NCBI GenBank assembly: GCA_030670375.1
Contig: DAOVBT010000120.1
Span: 1-6,352 of the forward strand
DNA from: Candidatus Aminicenantota bacterium
GTDB taxonomy: Bacteria > Acidobacteriota > Aminicenantia > Aminicenantales > Aminicenantaceae
Direction: 5' to 3'
DNA: 6,352 bases
Shown here: positions 1 to 6,352 of the stretch, piece by piece
Numbering within the stretch: the first letter of the stretch is position 1
Layout: every line of letters begins with the position of its first letter
Made by a program: the position numbers and the translations under genes
The notes under the pieces: model-generated
Told to the model about the DNA's origin: nothing
Seen by the model: only the letters and a program-made list of their open reading frames with translations
Database searches by the model: none

Positions 1-1
1 G

Positions 2-712
2 ACAACCTACCGAATCGCCCCGGCCTTTTTCATCCAACAGACAAACACCAAGCTGAAGGCAACCTATGGCACAGGCTTCAAATCCCCCTCTCTCTACCAG
101 CTCTATGCACCTGGAAACGTCTGGGGACCCATCGGAAACGAAAACCTCAAACCCGAAGAAACAACCAGCTGGGACTTGGGAATCGAGCAGGACCTCTGGG
201 CTGGAAAAGTCCGTCTAGGGGGGACTTACTTTTCCAGCCGTTTCGAAAACTTGATCGATTACGACTATACACAAGGTTACATCAACATAGCCAAAGCGTT
301 TTCGAAAGGGATAGAGTTTTTACTTGAATTCTTGCCTGCAGATAACCTGGCTTTTTCCGCTTCCTACTCCCACATCGTGGCAAAGGACCAGAATACGGGA
401 GAGGCTCTCCTGAGAAGGCCAAAAGACAAATTCACCGCCAATCTGAATGTCCGCTTTTTGGCCAAAGGGAGATTCATACTCTCCTTGACACACATCGGTG
501 TAAGGAATGATCAGGAATGGATCGATTGGATCGCGACCAGAGTTCAGATGGACCCCTTCACTCTGCTTAGCGCTGCGATATCCTGGGATATTCTCCCGAA
601 TATTCAATTTTATCTCCGCATGGACAACATCATGGATCAACAATACGAATTGATCAAAGGTTACGGAACACCTGGTTTCTCGATGTATGGCGGATTCAAA
701 ATCCAGCTTTAA
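2..712 (+). CDS. TonB-dependent outer-membrane receptor, BtuB-like, C-terminal part (5' partial)
   Basis: This frame is open from the left edge to TAA at 710-712, giving 236 residues of a protein that begins outside the window. It is the C-terminal half of a TonB-dependent receptor beta-barrel, which imports a scarce ligand across the outer membrane using TonB energy. Family hallmarks are visible: YGTGFKSPSLYQLY at partial residues 22-35, then GNENLKPEETTSWDLGIEQ at 45-63, the 'N-L-x-PE' strand typical of BtuB and siderophore receptors. Amphipathic strands follow, then a late 'MDNIMDQQYELIKGYGTPG' segment comparable to the BtuB 'N-(LF)D-x-Y' motif. The last eight residues, YGGFKIQL, fit the BAM beta-signal pattern, although the final residue is Leu rather than the usual aromatic. 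The TTG at 176 is internal and not a start. Ligand (cobalamin, siderophore or metal chelate) cannot be told; plug and TonB box are off-window. A separate promoter follows, so it is probably not in the efflux operon. Confidence 0.9.
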   Translation, partial: TTYRIAPAFFIQQTNTKLKATYGTGFKSPSLYQLYAPGNVWGPIGNENLKPEETTSWDLGIEQDLWAGKVRLGGTYFSSRFENLIDYDYTQGYINIAKAFSKGIEFLLEFLPADNLAFSASYSHIVAKDQNTGEALLRRPKDKFTANLNVRFLAKGRFILSLTHIGVRNDQEWIDWIATRVQMDPFTLLSAAISWDILPNIQFYLRMDNIMDQQYELIKGYGTPGFSMYGGFKIQL

Positions 713-725
713 ACCTAGATAAAAT

Positions 726-755
726 TTGACATTCTCCCCTTATTTCCCGTATATT
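726..755 (+). promoter_or_regulatory. Predicted sigma70-type promoter for the efflux operon
   Basis: TTGACA at 726-731 is a perfect -35 hexamer. TATATT at 750-755 matches the -10 consensus at five of six positions, and the spacer is 18 bp. Transcription would begin near 761-763, leaving only about 11-13 nt before the ATG at 774. It lies just after the receptor stop codon and before the small Cys-rich gene, as expected for an operon promoter. I see no convincing dyad between the hexamers that would mark a MerR-type operator. The TTG at 726 could be mistaken for a start codon of the next gene, but it is better explained as the -35 box. Confidence 0.7.
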
Positions 756-773
756 AGTGCCTCAAGGGATTCG

Positions 774-1052
774 ATGCCTAGGTCATACAAAAAACAATGC
801 AACATCGCATTCCTGTTTATTTTTCTGTTTCTCACCCTGACAATCAACTCTTTTCATACCGAAGACACGCTCAAAAGGTGCGATAACTGTCCTGCGTGTC
901 AATTTCAACATTCCACTTTAATGACCGCTCAGATCCATTTTTTCCATCTCCCACAGCTTTTACCGCTAGAATCGCTTAGAATTTTCGAATCCTTCACTCT
1001 CTGTCATCTCTTTTTTATCACACCTTCTTCTCGGTCACCTCCTCAATCCTGA
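774..1052 (+). CDS. Small exported or membrane-anchored Cys/His-rich protein, possible metal-binding accessory or leader
   Basis: This is a 92-residue protein from ATG at 774. That start is chosen because AGGGA (765-769) sits 4 nt upstream, while the longer in-frame TTG at 726 coincides with the promoter -35 box. A basic N-terminus (RSYKKQ) leads into a hydrophobic segment at residues 11-25, so it is a signal peptide or single membrane anchor with the rest probably periplasmic. The C-terminal part has C36-x2-C39-x2-C42 (RCDNCPACQFQHS), H46, H55, H58 and C77-H78, and ends in SRSPPQS. Small Cys-containing exported proteins ahead of RND metal-efflux genes are familiar, and the 'CPAC' motif plus Pro-Pro tail recalls DUF2946-like proteins, but that link is from memory and weak. 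It stands first in the presumed pump operon, 71 nt before the channel gene. Periplasmic metal binding or sensing is inferred only. A non-coding leader remains possible, although the signal-like segment and clustered Cys argue for a real protein. Confidence 0.6.
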   Translation: MPRSYKKQCNIAFLFIFLFLTLTINSFHTEDTLKRCDNCPACQFQHSTLMTAQIHFFHLPQLLPLESLRIFESFTLCHLFFITPSSRSPPQS

Positions 1053-1069
1053 TTCACTCTCCTTTTCAA

Positions 1070-1094
1070 GCCGGGAAGCCTCCCTTTCTCCGGC
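1070..1094 (+). other. Intercistronic hairpin
   Basis: GCCGG (1070-1074) pairs with CCGGC (1090-1094), and GAA (1075-1077) pairs with TTC (1086-1088) across a single bulged T. A possible G-T pair sits below a six-base loop, CCTCCC. No U-run follows, so it is not a canonical intrinsic terminator. It could stabilise or punctuate the operon mRNA. The loop sequence CCTCC can also pair with GGAGG at 1115-1119, making it a second potential anti-Shine-Dalgarno. Confidence 0.4.
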
Positions 1095-1112
1095 AATCCA
1101 AACCCTTACAGC

Positions 1113-1120
1113 GAGGAGGT
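1113..1120 (+). promoter_or_regulatory. Strong ribosome-binding site of the TolC-like gene
   Basis: GAGGAGGT lies immediately upstream of the ATG at 1124, with the AGGAGG core (1114-1119) 4 nt from the start codon. It is the strongest Shine-Dalgarno in the window. It fixes the start of the channel gene and is the target of the upstream complement at 1037-1044. Confidence 0.8.
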
Positions 1121-1123
1121 CGA

Positions 1124-2389
1124 ATGACACGAGGAAGAAAAATAACCATCATATTATTCATCGCTTTATTCCTCCCGGTTCACCTAGTGGCCCAAACATC
1201 CGAGAATAACGCACTCACCCTGGACCAATGCCTATCCATCGCGGTGCAACAAAATCCGCTCGTGCTTTCTTCGATGCAACAGTACAAAGCGGCGCTGGCT
1301 CGTATCAACCAAGCAAAGGCATTTGCTCAGCCATCCCTAAATTGGGATTCGGATCTACAGCCAAAGCTTTTTAATTTCGGAAAAGCGGGGGAATGGTATT
1401 TTGGAATCAGTCAAGAAATCGAGTTCCCCGGAAAGAGAAGCCTTAGGGGAAAAATTGCGTCCAAGGAAGCCAGCGAATTTCTCCAAGACATCGAACTTCT
1501 CAAACTGGACCTTGTCTTTCAAGTGAAGCAGGCATTCTACCATCTTCTCCTTTCCCAAGAAAAACTCAAGTATGCCCAGCAAAACTTGGAGCTCGCTCAA
1601 GATTACTTGCAAAAAGCCGAGCTGAAATATGAAGCCGGGGATGTGGCAAAAGTCGAAGCCCTGAGAGCAAGATTGGAATCCTCGAAAGCTGCAAACGAAG
1701 TCCGTTCGGCATCGAACGATGTTCGGTTAGCCAAAGCCATGTTGAACTTCTTGCTCGCACGAAAAAAATATTCTCCCCTCGAAATCCAAGGCAACCTTAA
1801 AAGGGCTCCGATCGGCCTGAACGAGGATAAATTGATTGCAAGGGCTTTATCCTTCCGCCCGGAGGTCAAAAGGATCAACATGGGACTTGAAAGGGAAAAG
1901 CTCACAAAAAAACAGGGTTACATGAGCTATTTGCCCGACTTTGAATTGGGTGTCAACAAACACCGCATCATCGGGGAAGGTGAATTTTGGGATTTTACCC
2001 TGTCCTTCCCGATTCCGCTTTTCTTTTGGCAACCCAAAAGAGGAGAGATCGCCGAGGCAGAGGCAAACATCCAGGCTCTCAAGAGAGATGTCGAACACCT
2101 GCAAAATGCCATAACGCTCGAGGTGGAAGAAGCCTACATGAATGCGGTTACCGTTAATAATCAGATCCGTTTGTTCGAGGAGGAAATACTCACCCAAGCC
2201 GAAGAGGTTTATAACATGTTTCTCTTCAGCTACCAGGAAGGCGAAATAGGCGGAATTGAATTGATCGAGGCGCGTCGTACGTTGATTGAGGCAAGAATCT
2301 CTTATGCCGATGCTCTGTTCAATTACGGCGTGGCCATAGCCGCACTGGAAAAATCCATCGGACAAAAACTAGAAGGAGACGGACAATGA
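1124..2389 (+). CDS. TolC/CzcC-family outer-membrane efflux channel protein
   Basis: This is a 421-residue outer-membrane factor, near the usual CzcC/CusC length of about 420-460. It would trimerise into the exit duct of the RND pump. Residues 1-23 form a signal peptide (basic RGRK, hydrophobic core, likely cleavage after LVA23). No lipobox Cys is present, unlike E. coli CusC. Two OEP repeats are visible. The first starts at about residue 31 (LTLDQCLSIAVQQNP) and contains QEIEFPGKRSLRGKIASKEA; long alpha-helical coiled segments follow (about 115-215). The second starts at about 234 with ALSFRPEVKRINMGLEREK and includes a 'SFPIPLFFWQPKRGEIAEAEA' stretch from about 294, matching the CzcC 'P-L-P-x-RNQG-x-I-x-A' region but with WQPKRG in place of RNQG. 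The stop overlaps the adaptor start by ATGA, so the two are probably translationally coupled. Family is secure; substrate is set by the permease. Confidence 0.93.
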   Translation: MTRGRKITIILFIALFLPVHLVAQTSENNALTLDQCLSIAVQQNPLVLSSMQQYKAALARINQAKAFAQPSLNWDSDLQPKLFNFGKAGEWYFGISQEIEFPGKRSLRGKIASKEASEFLQDIELLKLDLVFQVKQAFYHLLLSQEKLKYAQQNLELAQDYLQKAELKYEAGDVAKVEALRARLESSKAANEVRSASNDVRLAKAMLNFLLARKKYSPLEIQGNLKRAPIGLNEDKLIARALSFRPEVKRINMGLEREKLTKKQGYMSYLPDFELGVNKHRIIGEGEFWDFTLSFPIPLFFWQPKRGEIAEAEANIQALKRDVEHLQNAITLEVEEAYMNAVTVNNQIRLFEEEILTQAEEVYNMFLFSYQEGEIGGIELIEARRTLIEARISYADALFNYGVAIAALEKSIGQKLEGDGQ

Positions 2390-3669
2390 AAAAATACGTC
2401 ATCAGTGTTTTGCTGATAATAACTGTAATTACTCTCGGGATATCCTGCCGAGGAGGACGACACCGCGCAGAAAATTCCGGGCAAGAGAGTTCCCAAGAAC
2501 TCCAAAGGCCCCTTGGCAAGCAGAGGGGGCAGCAAAAAAGACAGGCAGTTGGACAAGGATTCGGCAACAGAGCCCAAAATAGAAATGCCGAAAGAGCTTG
2601 GGGCCCGGATACTGTTGTGGAATTATCCGCAGAAGAAGAAAACGCCATTGAAATAGAAACGGTTGAAGCGTCATACAAACCCCTGAGGTCACAACTTCAG
2701 GCCCTAGGAAAAGTCTTCGCCCATCCACAAAGAAAGGCGATTGTTAGCTATGCATTCCCAGCAAGGATTTCTGAAATCCATGTCCTCATAGGAGACTGGG
2801 TTAAAATTGGGCAAAAACTCGTTACCCTTCAGAGCGAAGAGGTGGGAACGGCAAAATCTGACTTTTACAAAGCCATGGCAGATTTCGAGCTGGCAAAGGT
2901 GAATCATGAACGGCAAAAAAGGCTTTTCGATCGAGGAGTAGGCGCACAAAAGGATTTTCTTTCCAGTGAGGCAGAGTATAAGGTCGCTGAAGCGAGCCTT
3001 GATGCTGCCGAGAAAAAACTCCATGTTTTAGGGTTTTCTGAGCAACAGGTCAAACAGATATCCGAAACACACCAGATAAGCCCGATCATCTCGCTTTATG
3101 CTGCCATCAGCGGAAAAATTATCGAAAACAACGCTATACTCGGCGCTATGGTCGACCAAACAACAGAAATCCTGATCATCATGGACCCCTCAGTGCTCTG
3201 TATCCATGCCGATATCTATGAAAGAGATATCGCGAAGATACGGATCGGGCAGGAGGTCGAAGCCTCTGTTCCAGCCTATCCCGGAGAAACATTTTCGGGG
3301 AAAATCAGCTTCATCGGCGATGTGTTGAACGAAGAAACCCGTACTATCACCGTGCGATCTGATGTCAAAAACAGAGAATATAAACTTAAACCCGGCATGT
3401 TTGCCGATATCAACATCATTCTCAACCACCAAAGTGAAGCTCTTGTTCTCCCTATCGAAGCTGTTTTGGCTGAAAAGGGCGAAAACATCGTTTTTCTAAA
3501 AGTGGCGGGAAAATACATACCTCAAATCGTCAAAATCGGAGTCCGCAACAGTGGTTATGTGGAGATCCTGGCAGGAATTCAGGAGGGCTCTGAAGTGGTG
3601 ACCAAGGGAAATTTTCAACTCAAATCCAAACTGTACGAAGATATTCTTAAAAAAGGGCATGTTCACTAG
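2386..3669 (+). CDS. RND efflux periplasmic adaptor (membrane fusion protein), CzcB/CusB family, probable lipoprotein
   Basis: This 427-residue adaptor links the inner-membrane permease to the outer-membrane channel. The start ATG overlaps the upstream stop, and GAAGGAG (2372-2378) lies 7 nt before it. Residues 4-20 are hydrophobic and end in GIS-C21, an imperfect lipobox, so lipidation is likely. Residues 22-70 are low-complexity and Gln/Arg/Asn-rich, with about eleven Arg/Lys. The core shows the family order: first lipoyl half (about 108-150, with GDWVKIGQKLVTLQSEEV at 136-153), alpha-hairpin (about 152-215), second lipoyl half (about 232-262, SPIISLYAAISGKI), beta-barrel (about 272-345, with EETRTITVRSDV and LKPGMFADI) and a membrane-proximal domain (about 355-420). 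It ends GHVH. The N-terminal His/Met-rich metal-binding stretch common in metal adaptors is absent. The permease gene follows after 29 nt. Confidence 0.95.
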   Translation: MKKYVISVLLIITVITLGISCRGGRHRAENSGQESSQELQRPLGKQRGQQKRQAVGQGFGNRAQNRNAERAWGPDTVVELSAEEENAIEIETVEASYKPLRSQLQALGKVFAHPQRKAIVSYAFPARISEIHVLIGDWVKIGQKLVTLQSEEVGTAKSDFYKAMADFELAKVNHERQKRLFDRGVGAQKDFLSSEAEYKVAEASLDAAEKKLHVLGFSEQQVKQISETHQISPIISLYAAISGKIIENNAILGAMVDQTTEILIIMDPSVLCIHADIYERDIAKIRIGQEVEASVPAYPGETFSGKISFIGDVLNEETRTITVRSDVKNREYKLKPGMFADINIILNHQSEALVLPIEAVLAEKGENIVFLKVAGKYIPQIVKIGVRNSGYVEILAGIQEGSEVVTKGNFQLKSKLYEDILKKGHVH

Positions 3670-3698
3670 CCAGGTGAACAAGATGTGGAGAAAAAAAG

Positions 3699-6352
3699 AT
3701 GATAGATAAAATCATCGATTACGCTCTGAAACATAGGCTTTTAACCATCCTGATTGTGATCTTGGTATCTCTATGGGGAGTAATCGCTTATACAGAAATG
3801 CCAAAGGATATCTATCCTGATCTCAATGCCCCGCTTGTGGTTATCATCACTGAAAATCCGGGCATGGCCGCGGAAGATGTGGAACGTCTTATTACATTTC
3901 CCCTGGAAAGCTTACTCAACGGGGCCCCTCATGTAACGCGGGTGAGATCTGAATCAGCCACTGGCGATTCCATCGTGACAGTGGAATTTGACTGGGGCAT
4001 GGATATCTACCTTGCTCGACAGATTGTCTCGAGCAAGCTGGAACTCATCGCAGGGCGGCTCCCGATCGGAACGACTCGTCCGATACTGGGGCCGGTTTCA
4101 TCCCGGATGGGGGAGATTTTCGAATTCGCTGTAACCGGAGAGGGAACCGATCCGATGGAGCTTCGGTCGGTCGCGGATTGGACGATCCGGTACAGGCTCC
4201 AGGGTGTGTCCGGCGTGTCTTTTGTGATCAACCTGGGCGGCTTCATCAAACAATTCCAGGTCCATCTCAAGCCCGAAATGCTCAAACACTACGACATCAC
4301 GATCAACGAAGTCACCGAGGCGATCGAAAACAGCAACCGCAATTTCTCCGGTGGCATCATCATGAAAGGCTCTCAAGAAGTGCTGATCAAAGGCCTGGGA
4401 CGCCTAGAATCGCTGGATCACATCAAAAACACGGTTATCACATCAAGAAATAATATTCCCGTGCATGTGATGGATGTGGCCGACGTGAAAATCGGAGGAA
4501 AATTCAGAAGGGAATCAGGCAGCCATAACGCCCAAGAATCCGTGTATGTGACCGTCGAAAAACAATATGGAGGCGACACTCTCACAGCTATCGGCAACAT
4601 AAAAAATGCCCTTTCTCAGATAGCTAAGGACCTCCCTGAAACAATCAAGATTAAACCCTTCTATGATCAATCCAAACTCATCTTAAAATCTATTGAACAT
4701 GTGGAAATCTCCATCCTGGAAGGCGCCATTCTAATTGTTTTGGTCATGATCTTTTTCATGTGGAATTTGCGAAGCTCCTTGATTGCCTCTTTGACCATCC
4801 CCTTTTCCATACTTATCGCACTGGTGTTCATGGCCATATTCGGGATAGGTCTGACGGTGATGTCAATAGGAGGATTGGCCATAGGAATCGGCAAGGTCGC
4901 TAATGGTTCTATCATCATGGTTGAGAATATTTACCGGGTGCTCAAGGAAAAAAAAGGCCAGGCTTCCACCCTAGCCCTCACTTCTGAAGCAGCTAAAGAT
5001 GTGGGGAAATATCTCTTTTCCGCCAATCTCATCATTATTCTCGTGTTTTTGCCTCTTTTAACGCTCCGTGGGATCGAAGGCGCCATGTTTCGGCCCACAG
5101 CCTTTGCCGTTGCTGCTGCCCTTTTCGGTTCCCTCATTCTCAATATCACCTTGAAACCTGTCCTGGCATCCATGATCCTGACAGAAAAACACATCAAGGA
5201 ACGAAAAAATCCGGTCACAGAATTCCTGAGCAAAAAATACAGGATCATACTTTCCGGAGCTCTCCAGCACAAACGGACCGTCTTGATCGTTTTTTTGATT
5301 CTCATCATAGGGGCTGGTATCTCCTACACCTTCCTGGGTAAGGAATTCGTGCCCCCCCTGGATGAGGGCGCCATCATGGCTTCAACCGTGATGCTCCCCG
5401 AGACTTCTCTGGAAGAGTCCATAAAAATGGGGACGCACATCGAAAAATTATTCCTCTCATTCCCAGAAGTGTTATCTGTTTCTCGTACCACAGGTACTGC
5501 TGAGGGCTCTGAACATCTCCATCCCGTTAACCACAGCCATTACAACATCGAACTCCTTCCCAGAGAAAAGAGAAAAAGAGGTTTTGAAGAAATAACACAA
5601 GCCATGCGAGAAGAATTGGATAAGATCCCTGGCATCGCTTATATTTTTGAACAGCCGATAGCCAATAAACTGGCCGAGATGCTGACCGGTATCGAGGGAC
5701 AATTATCCGTTAAGCTTTTCGGTTTGGATTTACACACCCTGAATGACAAAATCGAAGAAATCCACAATGTCATGGCAGAAATCCAAGGAGTGGCGGACCT
5801 GCAGATCGAGCAAACAACAGGCATCCCCCAACTGGTTATAAGCCTCAATAGAAACAAATTAGCTCGCTTCGGAATTCCGGTGAGTGATGTCGCTGATATC
5901 ATCGAGACTGCTCTTAACGGTATCGAAGTGACGGATGTCTACGAGGTGGACAGGATCACATCTGTCCTCATCCGGCTTCCTGAGAAGTATCGAAATGACG
6001 AGGAGGCCATTAAAAACCTCCTAGTAGACGCGCCGAACGGGGAGAGAATCCCCCTTTCTGAGCTAGCGGAGATAACCAAGAGTGAAGGCCCGCAAACCAT
6101 ATTCCGCGAGAATTTGATGCGTCGCAAGATCATCCTTTGCAACGTGGTGAAGAGGGATATCGGGAGTTTTGTCAGCGAAGCCAGAGAAAAAATCGAACAA
6201 GAGGTTGACCTTCCTCCTGGGTATTTTGTTACCTTTGGCGGACAATTCGAGAGTCAGCAGAGAGCGATGAGCCACCTGACGACTTTGATGTTCATCATGA
6301 TTCTGATCATTTTTGTTATACTTTTCTCCTCCTTCGGGTCCATCTGGCAGGC
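3699..6352 (+). CDS. RND efflux permease, CzcA/CusA (HME) family, 3' partial, with Asn at the TM4 proton-relay Asp position
   Basis: The frame is open from ATG 3699 to the right edge: 884 codons of a protein normally about 1,020-1,060 aa long, so TM9-12 are missing. The start is fixed by GGAG at 3687-3690 and an in-frame stop at 3675. RND order is clear: TM1 (about 13-31), first periplasmic region with FDWGMDIYLARQIVSSKL, TM2-TM6 (about 340-490), TM7 (about 527-545, then GKEFVPPLDEGAIM), second periplasmic region, GGQFESQQRAM, TM8 (about 860-880). The 'D-W-G-x-D-I-Y-x-ARQ' and 'ENxxRRK'-like segments place it nearer CzcA/CusA than AcrB. TM4 reads GLAIGIGKVANGSIIMVEN: N402 aligns with the essential Asp of CzcA (D408) and CusA (D405), while E409 of VEN is retained. 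CusA metal-site methionines M623 and M672 align with H612 and E660; H606, H608, H612 and H614 cluster. It would drive export from periplasm or cytoplasm; metal is unknown. Confidence 0.95.
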   Translation, partial: MIDKIIDYALKHRLLTILIVILVSLWGVIAYTEMPKDIYPDLNAPLVVIITENPGMAAEDVERLITFPLESLLNGAPHVTRVRSESATGDSIVTVEFDWGMDIYLARQIVSSKLELIAGRLPIGTTRPILGPVSSRMGEIFEFAVTGEGTDPMELRSVADWTIRYRLQGVSGVSFVINLGGFIKQFQVHLKPEMLKHYDITINEVTEAIENSNRNFSGGIIMKGSQEVLIKGLGRLESLDHIKNTVITSRNNIPVHVMDVADVKIGGKFRRESGSHNAQESVYVTVEKQYGGDTLTAIGNIKNALSQIAKDLPETIKIKPFYDQSKLILKSIEHVEISILEGAILIVLVMIFFMWNLRSSLIASLTIPFSILIALVFMAIFGIGLTVMSIGGLAIGIGKVANGSIIMVENIYRVLKEKKGQASTLALTSEAAKDVGKYLFSANLIIILVFLPLLTLRGIEGAMFRPTAFAVAAALFGSLILNITLKPVLASMILTEKHIKERKNPVTEFLSKKYRIILSGALQHKRTVLIVFLILIIGAGISYTFLGKEFVPPLDEGAIMASTVMLPETSLEESIKMGTHIEKLFLSFPEVLSVSRTTGTAEGSEHLHPVNHSHYNIELLPREKRKRGFEEITQAMREELDKIPGIAYIFEQPIANKLAEMLTGIEGQLSVKLFGLDLHTLNDKIEEIHNVMAEIQGVADLQIEQTTGIPQLVISLNRNKLARFGIPVSDVADIIETALNGIEVTDVYEVDRITSVLIRLPEKYRNDEEAIKNLLVDAPNGERIPLSELAEITKSEGPQTIFRENLMRRKIILCNVVKRDIGSFVSEAREKIEQEVDLPPGYFVTFGGQFESQQRAMSHLTTLMFIMILIIFVILFSSFGSIWQ

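Larger units (their letters stand above)
1037..1120 (+). promoter_or_regulatory. Possible translational-coupling element sequestering the channel gene's ribosome-binding site
   Basis: ACCTCCTC at 1037-1044, in the last codons of the small gene, is the exact 8-nt reverse complement of GAGGAGGT at 1113-1120, the Shine-Dalgarno sequence of the TolC-like gene. Pairing would give an 8-bp stem (5 G-C, 3 A-U) closing a 68-nt loop that contains its own hairpin (1070-1094). The small gene's stop is at 1050-1052, so a ribosome finishing it would cover the left arm and free the ribosome-binding site. This is inferred from complementarity; chance is not excluded because the region is pyrimidine-rich. Confidence 0.35.

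Noticed and set aside
713..725. Terminator after the receptor gene
   Set aside because: Only 13 nt separate the receptor stop from the promoter and no inverted repeat or U-run is present there.
726..773. Longer version of the small gene starting at TTG 726
   Set aside because: The TTG is the -35 hexamer of a good promoter, it has no Shine-Dalgarno, and the extension would put extra polar residues before the signal-like helix. ATG 774 has AGGGA at proper spacing.
1070..1110. Intrinsic terminator between the small gene and the channel gene
   Set aside because: The hairpin is real on paper but is followed by AATCCAAACCC with no U-run, so it does not meet the terminator pattern.
1847..2365. 172-codon open frame on the minus strand
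   Set aside because: It lies wholly inside the TolC-like gene, which has clear family motifs. It has no recognisable protein features of its own and is a shadow frame.
3957..3966. GCCACTGGCG resembling the B12-box of cobalamin riboswitches
   Set aside because: It lies within the permease coding frame, far from any gene start, with no surrounding riboswitch architecture. It is a chance match.
4098..4453. Open frames on both strands inside the permease gene
   Set aside because: They overlap the uninterrupted permease frame, whose translation matches RND motifs throughout. Their translations look like out-of-frame sequence.

Overview
The window looks like a chromosomal stretch from a Gram-negative (diderm) bacterium of moderate GC. 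It carries an outer-membrane TonB-dependent receptor and a three-component efflux system that needs an outer membrane. I cannot name the phylum from this sequence alone. All supported genes lie on the + strand and packing is dense. I saw no RNA gene, mobile element, CRISPR array or integration site.

Layout: (1) 2-712, the C-terminal part of a TonB-dependent receptor of the BtuB-like type, open at the left edge. (2) 713-773, a short gap with a strong sigma70-type promoter, TTGACA-18-TATATT. (3) 774-1052, a small exported or membrane-anchored cysteine-rich protein (92 aa) with a C-x2-C-x2-C motif. (4) 1053-1123, an intercistronic region with a hairpin. Its ribosome-binding site, GAGGAGGT, is exactly complementary to ACCTCCTC at the end of the small gene. 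(5) 1124-2389, a TolC/CzcC-type outer-membrane channel protein. (6) 2386-3669, a CzcB/CusB-type periplasmic adaptor, probably a lipoprotein, overlapping its neighbour by ATGA. (7) 3699-6352, the first 884 codons of a CzcA/CusA-type RND permease, open at the right edge.

Genes 3-7 read as one operon from the promoter at 726-755. The permease, adaptor and channel would form a heavy-metal-efflux-type (HME-RND) trans-envelope pump. The small Cys/His protein would be made first, either as a metal-binding accessory or as a leader whose translation opens the channel gene's ribosome-binding site.

The two points most worth a second look are in the permease and in the leader. Transmembrane helix 4 of the permease has Asn402 where CzcA/CusA have the essential proton-relay aspartate, while the following VEN glutamate is kept. 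The three-methionine Cu/Ag site of CusA is also not conserved (His612 and Glu660 at two of its positions), and a four-His cluster lies beside it. So this is unlikely to be a standard CusA copper/silver exporter, and its energy coupling may be unusual. Substrate cannot be assigned from sequence.
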